From positions 1 to 6,722 of the forward strand of contig CANMXH010000124.1 of NCBI GenBank assembly GCA_947501315.1: DNA of 6,722 bases, given 5' to 3'. This DNA comes from Caulobacteraceae bacterium. Its GTDB lineage: Bacteria > Pseudomonadota > Alphaproteobacteria > Caulobacterales > Caulobacteraceae. The notes under the pieces are model-generated. The model worked only from the letters and a program-made list of their open reading frames with translations, ran no database searches and had not been told where the DNA came from. A program made the translations under genes and the position numbers. Position 1 is the stretch's first letter. The number at the start of each line of letters is the position of its first letter. This document shows, one piece after another, positions 1 through 5,286 of this stretch.

Positions 1-194
1 AGCTCTCGTGCTTCGCCCAGGTTGATCGTGTGTAGGGGGCCGAGCCCCATCTCACGCACTCGGCCGTTCATCCGATAGCGAAACAGCCAAGACTTGCTGG
101 CCGGGCCGCGCACTTGGAGAATCAGACCGTGGCCGTCGAGGTATAGGCCCGGCTTGTTGTTTCTCTGGACTCCCAGAGCGGTAAGACGGCCCAT
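1..194 (-). CDS. P4-type tyrosine integrase, N-terminal fragment (runs off the left edge)
   Basis: Reading leftward from the ATG at 194-192, 64 complete codons stay open to the window edge. The peptide begins MGRLTALGVQRNNKPG and continues through LYLDGHGLILQVRG, SKSWLFRYRMNGR and LGPLHTINLGEARE. This is the usual order of the N-terminal arm-binding domain (DUF4102 type) of P4-like integrases: GLYL, then L-V-G, W-FRYR, then a LG...SLAEAR-like stretch. Such enzymes insert and excise genomic islands or prophages, often at tRNA genes. The catalytic domain (R..H-x-x-R..Y) would lie to the left and cannot be checked. An in-frame TGA at 212-210 limits the start; ATG at 194 has GGGG about 10 bases upstream, and CTG at 197 is the only nearby alternative. 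Completeness of the gene is unknown. Confidence 0.85.
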   Translation of the reverse strand, partial: MGRLTALGVQRNNKPGLYLDGHGLILQVRGPASKSWLFRYRMNGRVREMGLGPLHTINLGEARE

Positions 195-333
195 CAGGGA
201 CGCCCCGGCTCATGGGCGATTGCCCGGAGAAGGAAAGGAAAGGGCAAAAGCATTTTCGGATCGTGCATCGGACTCCGGGAATCCAACTCTCAATAGTGAG
301 CTCTTACCCTTACGGCTACCCCCTCAGTTGGTG

Positions 334-374
334 TGCACTGAACTGGTCAAAGCTGAACTTCATTGTTCAGTGCA
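334..374. repeat. 10-bp inverted repeat upstream of the integrase
   Basis: TGCACTGAAC (334-343) is an exact reverse complement of GTTCAGTGCA (365-374), with 21 bases between the arms. Inside lies a second pairing, CTGAAC (353-358) with GTTCAG (365-370). A further CAGTGC is at 393-398, and CTGAGC (376-381) matches GCTCAG (397-402). The same half-site in several orientations looks like a binding region for a repressor, excisionase or integrase arm domain rather than a terminator: there is no T-run and the loop is long. Confidence 0.55.
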
Positions 375-435
375 GCTGAGCGGTTAAGCGCGCAGTGCTC
401 AGAAAAATATATCATATTTAGCCGCATTGGACTGC

Positions 436-448
436 GCTGAATTTCAGC
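436..448. promoter_or_regulatory. 13-bp palindrome GCTGAATTTCAGC, possible operator
   Basis: A perfect palindrome with a single central base (GCTGAA-T-TTCAGC). It shares the CTGAA core with the half-sites at 338, 353 and 365, and lies beside the AT-rich patch at 403-420. This would suit a dimeric regulator site. No protein can be assigned to it, and one 13-bp palindrome could be chance. Confidence 0.25.
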
Positions 449-468
449 AGAGTCTGGCTGCGTCTCCG

Positions 469-540
469 CCAGACCTTCCGGGACATCCGCCGGACCCCGT
501 AAAGCGCAAGTCTGTCCAGATCGGGTTTTCGGCTCAACCC
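469..540. repeat. Dispersed intergenic repeat, copy A
   Basis: This segment resembles 5078-5150. CCAGACCTTCCGG (469-481) matches 12 of 13 bases of CCAGACCCTCCGG (5078-5090), and CCCGTAAAGCGCA (496-508) is identical at 5103-5115. Spacing between the blocks differs by only two bases (27 against 25 from block start to block start), and patchy similarity continues for about 30 bases. Both copies have the same orientation and lie between minus-strand genes. Copy A ends at the stop codon of the PilZ gene. Function unknown. Confidence 0.5.
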
Positions 541-908
541 CGGGGGTCACGTCCAAGGTTGCGAGGGGCCATCTCAACACATAGCCGCCGAAGCAATCTC
601 ACCGTCGCATCAGTTTGGTCTTGCAGATTGATGTGACACAAAAACCGGACGCCCAGATCGTTTCCACACCGCCACACGGTCTCCGCCTGCTGGCAGGACC
701 CATCTCGCCCGATCACATAGAATGACTCAGGCAGAGGCACGGGAAACGAAAGTCGAAGCCGGGAGCCGGCGTAGCTCTCGTCACTGATGAGAGCGGCGAG
801 CGTAAAGGATTTGGGGCCAAAGACGATCTGGCAGGTGCGAAAACAACTCTGCCGGAACGCGAGGCGGCGCTGCAATGCCTGATGTCGATCTGTTGACGCC
901 TGTAGCAT
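534..908 (-). CDS. Short PilZ-domain protein (probable c-di-GMP binding)
   Basis: A 124-residue soluble protein with the length and layout of the short PilZ proteins common in alphaproteobacteria. PilZ domains bind cyclic di-GMP and pass the signal to partner proteins controlling motility, polysaccharide or attachment. Both signature motifs are visible: R15-x3-R19 near the N-terminus and D43-x-S45-x-x-G48 (DESYAG), followed by strands ending in VWRCGNDLGVRFL (78-90), the usual W-R-x-G-N-x-x-G-V-x-F close of the family. There is no membrane segment and no second domain, so it would act as an adaptor. The ATG at 908 lacks a strong ribosome site, and TTG at residue 12 is a possible alternative. 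It is divergent from the PH-domain pair. Family call is by motif; ligand binding is inferred. Confidence 0.75.
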   Translation of the reverse strand: MLQASTDRHQALQRRLAFRQSCFRTCQIVFGPKSFTLAALISDESYAGSRLRLSFPVPLPESFYVIGRDGSCQQAETVWRCGNDLGVRFLCHINLQDQTDATVRLLRRLCVEMAPRNLGRDPRG

Positions 909-942
909 AGGGGGAGGCTACGTCCCGACACTTGCAGTCGCC

Positions 943-976
943 TTAAACGATCAGGTTAAAACTTGATAAAAATAAC
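943..976 (+). promoter_or_regulatory. AT-rich patch, candidate promoter of the PH-domain operon
   Basis: In the 215-base divergent gap between the PilZ gene and the PH-domain pair, this stretch is clearly AT-richer than its surroundings. TTAAAC (943-948) and GATAAA (965-970) sit 16 bases apart, a weak sigma-70-like pair (3/6 and 4/6 matches). If used, the leader would be about 150 bases. No other candidate in the gap is better, and no operator or riboswitch is evident. Confidence 0.2.
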
Positions 977-1123
977 ATGGTTCTCCCGGTCGATCGGTAA
1001 ATGGCGAACAGTGGATGACCTCTATCGGCGCGGTGACACCTCGTCCCCTCGACCCCCTCGCGAATTGCCCGTTCATGTGTCAGTCCTTGAGCCCGGGCCT
1101 GCGTCCGGCTTACAAGAAGCGGG

Positions 1124-1606
1124 ATGGCCATCGAACTCATACCGCTGGACCCGCTTGAGCGCGGTTACCTGAGCGTTCTGCGTATTCGTTCGGTTATCGT
1201 GTGGCTGACACTGTCGGCCATTGCCGCAGCCGCGGACGCCAGCCTGCATGGGCGCTTCGGCATCCCCTTCGGGCTCTTCGCCGGCCTCACCTTCGGATGG
1301 GGCGTCATCACGGTGGTCTTTCTCGTCCCGGGTCGCTGGCGTCGCTGGGGCTATGCCTTTACCGACAGGGAACTCCACGTCGCCCGCGGGTGGCTCATGC
1401 GGCGACACACCGTCGTGCCGGTTTCGCGCGTGCAGCACATCGATGTCAGCCAGGGCCCGCTCGAGCGCAGCGCCGGGGTTGCGACGCTCAGCCTCCATAC
1501 GGCCGGGACTGAACAGAACCTCGTTATCCTCCCGGGCATAAAGCGCGAGCGGGCCGAGGAAATCCGGGATGTGATCCGCAGCCGTATCAGCGACGCACCC
1601 TGGTGA
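1124..1606 (+). CDS. Membrane protein with one bacterial PH (bPH2) domain, YdbS-like
   Basis: A 160-residue protein: two membrane segments (about 18-39 and 46-68) form a hairpin, followed by one bPH2 (former DUF304) domain from about 72 to 155. The domain shows the family pattern: YAFTDRELHVARGWLMRR, then VVPVSRVQHIDVSQGPLERSAGVATLSLHTAG (positions 97-128, not all conserved), then a helix rich in R and E. Function of the family is poorly known; in Bacillus the YdbS/YdbT pair is tied to resistance against some antimicrobial peptides, and a membrane-envelope role is all that can be inferred here. The in-frame TGA at 1088-1090 and the lack of another start make ATG 1124 the only likely one; AAGAAG lies just upstream. 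The stop overlaps the next start (GTGA), so the two are co-transcribed. Confidence 0.85.
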   Translation: MAIELIPLDPLERGYLSVLRIRSVIVWLTLSAIAAAADASLHGRFGIPFGLFAGLTFGWGVITVVFLVPGRWRRWGYAFTDRELHVARGWLMRRHTVVPVSRVQHIDVSQGPLERSAGVATLSLHTAGTEQNLVILPGIKRERAEEIRDVIRSRISDAPW

Positions 1607-3129
1607 GCGAAACGCATACGCAACCACCTGAAGAGGTTCTGCCGCCACGCCGCCTCGACCCCCGCACGGTCCTGATCAGAGCGCTTCCGGGCCTGCCCTC
1701 CGCCATTTTCGCCGTGCCGGTTGTATTGGCCGCGTCGCGCGGGGGAGGACTGACGCTCGCCCTCGCTGTCATGATTGCGGCCCTGCTGATGGGAGTTGCG
1801 CTCATCGCGGGCTGGCTGAGCTGGCGCATGTTCACCTATCAGGTACTGCCGGATCAGCTGGTGATCTCCCGAGGAATCATCAATCGGTCGCGCCGGTCGA
1901 TCCCCGCCCAACGCATCCAGGATGTCTCGATCAAACAGGGTGTGCTGGCGCGCCTGATCGGACTGGCCGAGGTCCGCATCGAGACCGGCGGCGGCGAGAA
2001 GGACGAAGGTCGCCTCGATAGCGTCAGCCTCGCTGAAGCCCATCGGCTTCGCGAGCTCCTTCGCGGCATGAGCCGGGCCGCGGCGGCCCCCGCTACAGTC
2101 ACTCCTCTGAGCAGCGACGCTGACGAGCCCATCCTGTTTCGGCTGGGGTTCGGACGTCTGCTGTTTTTCGGGCTGTTCAGGTTCTCGCTCCTCTGGATCG
2201 CCGCCATTCTCGGTGCCGGCCAATACCTCGATCAGGCGCTGGACCCTGACCGGGATCAGTGGGCGCAGGTCTGGGACCTCGCCGAACAGGAACTGCTTCC
2301 GCGGCTCAGTCTGGCGTTCGCCCTTGGCGCGACGGGTGTGGCCATCGGGCTTGGACTGATGGCCGGGGTCATCCGGACGATCCTGCAATACTATGGCTTC
2401 AAGCTCTCCCTTGCCGAAGGCCGGTTCCGATATAGTCGCGGGCTTCTCACGCGGAGCGAGGTGGTGGTCGCCCGGCGGCAGATCCAGCTTGGCCTTGTCG
2501 AATGGGGGCTGCTGAGCGGTGCGCTCGGCTGGTGCGCCTTCAAGGTCCAGACCCTCGGAGGCAGCGACCACGTCTCTGGCCGCCAGGAGCTTGCGCCGTT
2601 CGCCAGGGCCTCCGAGGTCCAACCGCTCATCGCCCTGGCCGGGCTACCCGGCTTTGACCGGTCCGGACTCAGACCTGTTTCCTCCTGGCATAACCGGATC
2701 GCGCTCATCGGCTTTGTGGCAATCCCGGCGTTGATCCTGGCCGTCGCGGCCCTGTGGTTTCCGCTCGCCGGTCTTCTCCTGCTCACCCTGCCCCTGCCGC
2801 TGGCCGTGGCGCTCTTGCGACGTCGGCACCATCGCTATGCGCTGGCGGAAACCAGTTTGCTGGTCAGTCGGGGTGTACTGAAGCGACGGGAGTGGACGGT
2901 TCCCTATGGCAATATCCAGTCCGTCACCCTCCGGCGTGGGCCTTTGCAACGACGGATGGGGGTCACGTCCGTAAGGATCGATACGGCAGGTGGAAGCGGG
3001 CTCAACGGCCCCCACATCCATGACCTGGTGCACGGGGATGCGACGGAGCTGGTGCGCCAGCTGATTGAACGCGTGGAAGCCGCCCGGGCATCCACGAGCC
3101 AAGGGCCGGGCAGCCGCACCGGGCCTTGA
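1603..3129 (+). CDS. Membrane protein with three bPH2 domains, YdbT-like
   Basis: A 508-residue protein built as three repeats of a membrane hairpin plus a bPH2 domain. Membrane segments are near 29-45, 50-72, 183-206, 233-258, 366-385 and 386-405; bPH2 domains are near 77-155, 265-345 and 408-490. Domains 1 and 3 keep the core well (SIPAQRIQDVSIKQGVLARL and WTVPYGNIQSVTLRRGPLQR, each followed by G..xVRI-TAGG or similar). Domain 2 is the most divergent: the usual IP/VP before the IQ is replaced by VVVARRQIQ. It starts with GTG at 1603, inside the upstream stop region (GTGA), with no clear ribosome site of its own, so translation is probably coupled to the first gene. The two proteins likely form a membrane complex with four PH domains; this is inferred from family and gene order. 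Confidence 0.85.
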   Translation: MSETHTQPPEEVLPPRRLDPRTVLIRALPGLPSAIFAVPVVLAASRGGGLTLALAVMIAALLMGVALIAGWLSWRMFTYQVLPDQLVISRGIINRSRRSIPAQRIQDVSIKQGVLARLIGLAEVRIETGGGEKDEGRLDSVSLAEAHRLRELLRGMSRAAAAPATVTPLSSDADEPILFRLGFGRLLFFGLFRFSLLWIAAILGAGQYLDQALDPDRDQWAQVWDLAEQELLPRLSLAFALGATGVAIGLGLMAGVIRTILQYYGFKLSLAEGRFRYSRGLLTRSEVVVARRQIQLGLVEWGLLSGALGWCAFKVQTLGGSDHVSGRQELAPFARASEVQPLIALAGLPGFDRSGLRPVSSWHNRIALIGFVAIPALILAVAALWFPLAGLLLLTLPLPLAVALLRRRHHRYALAETSLLVSRGVLKRREWTVPYGNIQSVTLRRGPLQRRMGVTSVRIDTAGGSGLNGPHIHDLVHGDATELVRQLIERVEAARASTSQGPGSRTGP

Positions 3130-3187
3130 TTGCCGCGCGTGCCGCTCAGTGCACGGGTCCTGATGTGCACCGGGGCACGACCCAAGG

Positions 3188-3366
3188 TGACCTGCCCCGG
3201 AGACTTTCCGCCGCGCGGCGCGGGAGTCCGGCTCTTGAAAGGACGGATCGAATGAAGCGATCACGGTTCACGAGAGAGCAGATCATCGGGATACGGCGGG
3301 GGAACGACTTCGGTGCCGCGGCGGCGGCGCAGGCGCGTGAACAAGGCTGAACGATCTGGACTTTTG
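3188..3366 (+). mobile_element. Decayed left end of an IS3-family insertion sequence
   Basis: TGACCTGCCCC at 3188-3198 has the form of the terminal repeat seen in many IS3-family (IS407-type) elements. It is followed by a leader of normal length and, at 3252, an orfA start (see the pseudogene). No right-hand terminal repeat, orfB or rest of orfA is present, so only about 180 bases survive. CCCAAGG occurs just before the left end (3181-3187) and again at 3368-3374; it is too short and too far from a proven right end to call a target duplication. The scar lies in the gap between convergent genes, a place where insertions do little harm. Confidence 0.65.
3252..3350 (+). pseudogene. IS3-family transposase OrfA, 32-codon remnant
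   Basis: The reading frame begins MKRSRFTREQIIGI, nearly the standard opening of IS407-group OrfA proteins (MKRSRFTEEQIIGILxE...). It then decays: RRGNDFGAAAAAQAREQG replaces the usual E-x-E-A-G-x-x-x-x-x-V/L-C-R-K-H-G, and a TGA at 3348-3350 falls where the helix-turn-helix ISEATFYxW should begin. DNA resemblance seems to continue for about 15 bases beyond, consistent with a small deletion and frameshift. Normal OrfA is about 85-100 residues, so this cannot be functional. GAAAGGA at 3237-3243 preserves the old ribosome site. Confidence 0.75.
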
Positions 3367-3388
3367 CCCCAAGGATTCCGGGCGGTTG

Positions 3389-3409
3389 TGCTCTCCCGAA
3401 AAGGGAGCA
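3389..3409. terminator. Weak hairpin between convergent genes
   Basis: TGCTCTCCC (3389-3397) can pair with GGGAGCA (3403-3409), with one bulged T and a 5-base GAAAA loop. It lies 17 bases beyond the Tad-like gene's stop and could end transcription from that side. Neither strand shows a T-run after the stem, so a classic rho-independent terminator is doubtful. Confidence 0.25.
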
Positions 3410-3425
3410 AATCCGGGCCTTTGTC

Positions 3426-4721
3426 CTAGTTCACCAGCCGGGTCCCGCTCGCACCCATACCGCCGGCATTCGGGCCAACGCCGTTGGGGACCGGTACGTC
3501 GCTGCCGTCATAGTCGGCATTGATGCGAATCCTCGCAGTGCCGTTCGAAATGACCTGTTTCGCGACAATGACCGTCCAGGCACTGTCCTCGGCCGCAACG
3601 CCGTTGCCGGTGACCTGAAGAAATCCGTTGCGGACATAGACGACCCCGAGGAGTCGCTCGACCTTTTCCCCCGGTAGGATGATGTTCGGCGAGCCGCCCC
3701 CGACCGTTGCCATGACCATGCCTGCATAGGGCCCGCTCTTGCGGCCGACCAGGTTCACTCTGGCGAACTGGCCATTAAAATCGGGATCCGAGCCGTGATT
3801 AAAGAAGAGGAAGACGTCTTCTCCCTCCAGTCGTGCGCGACCCTGCAATACTAAATTCTTCCGGAAGAAGTGATCGCCGGGCTTTAGTATCACCCTCGTA
3901 TTGTATCCGATCTGGATAGGCCGACAATGAATGCCGGGTTCGAAATAGTACGTGCCGCCATCTTCAAATTTCATGGGGTTAATTTGTCCGTTTCCGGTGA
4001 AGGGGCATCCATCCAGGCTGGGGAAACTCATGGAGGCGAACGGGTCCACAATTTCGGCGGCTCCCTGCCCCGGTGTCGGCGTCATGCCCCCGCCGATTGC
4101 CGTCAGCCTGGACTGAATCTTGCGGCCCTCGATCTGCGCCGTGCCCTGGGGTGGGTCCTGGACCTTGATCTTCGCGTTGGAGTGAATGCCACAGTCCGGG
4201 GCCATGATGCGGGAGCTGCCCAACACATCAATCATCAGGCCGGTCGTCCCGGTCCCAAGGACACAGAGGGGAGTCTTCCCGACGGATACCGCAGTGGCCA
4301 ACGCCTCGAACCGCCATCCGCCCGGCGGCAGCATATTGGCGAAAAAAGAGATGCGGTGACCCTCAAGCCTCACCTGGATCGCGCGCTGCTCGTCCTGTTC
4401 AATCACCTCGTATGCGGCCTCGACCGTCGGCGCGTCGACCCATTGGCTCAGTTGCGCCTCGACAAAGGCCTCGGCGCGCCCACGGGCCACGGCTTCATCC
4501 GCCGCCAGGCCAAGGGTGGGGGCTGCGGCCAAGGCCGCCGCGTCAGCAATGGCCTGGAGCCGGGACTGGGCTGTCGTGACGGCAGCAAGATCAATCGCGC
4601 CGACGCTCAACATGGCGACCGCCGGAACGGCCAGGGCGAATTTCAGGGCGATGGAGCCCCGGGTCTCGCGCAGAAGCCGCTGCACCAGGTCCAGCGCCCG
4701 ACGTCGAAGACCGGGGATCAT
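3426..4721 (-). CDS. TadE/TadG-like pilus-type membrane protein with beta-rich C-terminal region
   Basis: A 431-residue protein. Residues 21-67 match the Tad/TadE-G N-terminal region: RGSIALKFALAVP, one membrane segment (about 24-47), then QSRLQAIADAAALAAA. Such proteins sit in the inner membrane with the C-terminus outside, and many assist Flp/Tad pili. Instead of the Glu usual five residues after the G in TadE-like pseudopilins, K27 is present, so prepilin-type processing is doubtful. The outer part (about 150-405) is full of short strands and turns (for example LVLQGRARLEGEDVFLF, NGFLQVTGNGV, ISNGTARIRINA), resembling a parallel beta-helix, with four cysteines (153, 177, 239, 266). There is no von Willebrand domain as in many TadG proteins. 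No other tad gene is in the window. ATG 4721 overlaps an upstream stop as ATGA. A pilus role is not shown. Confidence 0.75.
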   Translation of the reverse strand: MIPGLRRRALDLVQRLLRETRGSIALKFALAVPAVAMLSVGAIDLAAVTTAQSRLQAIADAAALAAAPTLGLAADEAVARGRAEAFVEAQLSQWVDAPTVEAAYEVIEQDEQRAIQVRLEGHRISFFANMLPPGGWRFEALATAVSVGKTPLCVLGTGTTGLMIDVLGSSRIMAPDCGIHSNAKIKVQDPPQGTAQIEGRKIQSRLTAIGGGMTPTPGQGAAEIVDPFASMSFPSLDGCPFTGNGQINPMKFEDGGTYYFEPGIHCRPIQIGYNTRVILKPGDHFFRKNLVLQGRARLEGEDVFLFFNHGSDPDFNGQFARVNLVGRKSGPYAGMVMATVGGGSPNIILPGEKVERLLGVVYVRNGFLQVTGNGVAAEDSAWTVIVAKQVISNGTARIRINADYDGSDVPVPNGVGPNAGGMGASGTRLVN

Positions 4722-4912
4722 GAGGGCCTCGCGCTGGCGCTTGGGATGCGCAAGACATCGACGGCAGGATAACCCGGCCGGTTCAGGTCCAGCCGCCCGG
4801 TCACGAGCGCGAACAGCCGGCGGCGCATACCTCCGCTCCCGGACCGCAAATCCTCAAGAGCTGTCATCAGAGCAGCCGGCAGATGGCCCGGGGGAGCATA
4901 GATGGAAGGCAT
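4718..4912 (-). CDS. Possible small protein of 64 residues upstream of the Tad-like gene
   Basis: From ATG 4912 the frame gives MPSIYAPPGHLPAALMTALE and ends ...VDVLRIPSASARPS. Points in favour: GGGAG stands 7-11 bases before the ATG, and the stop overlaps the next start by ATGA, the usual mark of translational coupling. Points against: no recognised family, no membrane segment or motif, only moderate third-position GC, and overlap signatures arise by chance in GC-rich DNA. The open frame extends upstream to another ATG at 5095, but that part runs into dispersed repeat copy B and looks non-coding. It could instead be the leader of the Tad-like gene. Confidence 0.35.
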   Translation of the reverse strand: MPSIYAPPGHLPAALMTALEDLRSGSGGMRRRLFALVTGRLDLNRPGYPAVDVLRIPSASARPS

Positions 4913-5024
4913 GGGCTCTCCCGGATTTCCCAAAGCGAACTGACAATGTGTCGATTCAAGCCACTCAGTCGTCTTCAGCTTTTCACAGCAGGCCTGTAAC
5001 CGGCGATTCGGGCAAGTCTGCGCA

Positions 5025-5060
5025 GTCGCGACGCCTTGCCTCACAGGGCCGGGTCGCGAC
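5025..5060. repeat. Two copies of the palindrome GTCGCGAC
   Basis: The 8-bp palindrome GTCGCGAC occurs at 5025-5032 and again at 5053-5060, 28 bases start to start, about 115-150 bases upstream of the possible small ORF that precedes the Tad-like gene. The arrangement could be a pair of regulator sites; in DNA this GC-rich, chance is a real alternative. Confidence 0.3.
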
Positions 5061-5077
5061 GGTTCGATGAACGCCGG

Positions 5078-5150
5078 CCAGACCCTCCGGAGCAACCCGG
5101 GGCCCGTAAAGCGCAGGATTGCCCCGATCCGGACGTTTCAACCGAGCCCG
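5078..5150. repeat. Dispersed intergenic repeat, copy B
   Basis: Partner of the copy starting at 469. The block CCCGTAAAGCGCA (5103-5115) is identical in both, and CCAGACCCTCCGG (5078-5090) differs at one base. After the second block both copies run G/A-rich then carry a CCGATC/AGATCG-like word and a C-G-rich tail. It lies on the upstream side of the Tad-like gene and about 150 bases beyond the end of the 5297-5929 gene. Confidence 0.5.
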
Positions 5151-5243
5151 GGGATGCCTCCTTCGCGCGCCGCCTTTGCAGGGGCTGCAGGGCGGTGCCC
5201 CGAGTTCGGGGACTTCAGCGGTGGATCACGGGCGTGTCGACGA

Positions 5244-5277
5244 GGGACAGCGGCGGGTGTCCCCGTCAGCCCCGCCG
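5244..5277 (+). other. Sequence with H-type RNA pseudoknot geometry
   Basis: Two perfect stems interlock. Stem 1 pairs GGGACA (5244-5249) with TGTCCC (5258-5263); stem 2 pairs CGGCGGG (5251-5257) with CCCGCCG (5271-5277). The left arm of stem 2 fills the loop of stem 1, with connecting segments of 1, 0 and 7 bases, which suits a compact pseudoknot if transcribed from the plus strand. On the minus strand the loop lengths are reversed and fit less well. If the stems do not coexist they are mutually exclusive hairpins. No gene start follows nearby on the plus strand, so any role is open. Confidence 0.3.
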
Positions 5278-5286
5278 ACCGGCGAT

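Larger units (their letters stand above)
195..533. other. Gene-free stretch upstream of the integrase
   Basis: No convincing coding frame on either strand; the short open frames here have no recognisable motifs. The stretch holds a purine-rich run at 229-246, a cluster of CTGAAC/GTTCAG half-sites (334-448), an AT-rich patch at 403-420 that stands out from the GC-rich surroundings, and a dispersed repeat copy (469 onward). I found no tRNA cloverleaf and no good -35/-10 pair. As it separates an integrase from backbone-like genes, it is the obvious place for integrase control sites or an attachment site, but that is inference. Confidence 0.6.

Noticed and set aside
195..460. tRNA gene or tRNA 3' end as an integration site
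   Set aside because: The piece GAGTTGGATTCCCGG on the minus strand (about 279-293) vaguely recalls a T-arm, but the stems do not pair properly and no cloverleaf can be drawn.
542..554. 13-base word GGGGGTCACGTCC shared with 2958-2970
   Set aside because: Both copies lie in coding sequence in unrelated contexts with no flanking similarity, so chance in GC-rich DNA is likely.
347..580. Minus-strand frame of 77 codons upstream of the integrase
   Set aside because: It runs through the repeat cluster and the end of the PilZ gene and has no motif; composition does not look coding.
943..1140. Minus-strand frame of 65 codons in the divergent gap
   Set aside because: No ribosome site or recognisable motif, and it would overlap the start of the first PH-domain gene.
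1351..2622. Long open frame of 423 codons on the minus strand opposite the PH-domain genes
   Set aside because: The peptide is a low-complexity mix of charged residues and proline with no motif. The plus strand here has clear membrane and PH-domain features, so this is a GC-driven shadow frame.
3181..3374. CCCAAGG on both sides of the IS remnant as a target duplication
   Set aside because: The right-hand terminal repeat is missing and 7 bases exceeds the 3-5 usual for the family, so the match is probably chance.
3927..4772. Open frame of 281 codons on the plus strand opposite the Tad-like gene
   Set aside because: No membrane segment or family pattern; the minus-strand Tad-like reading is convincing.
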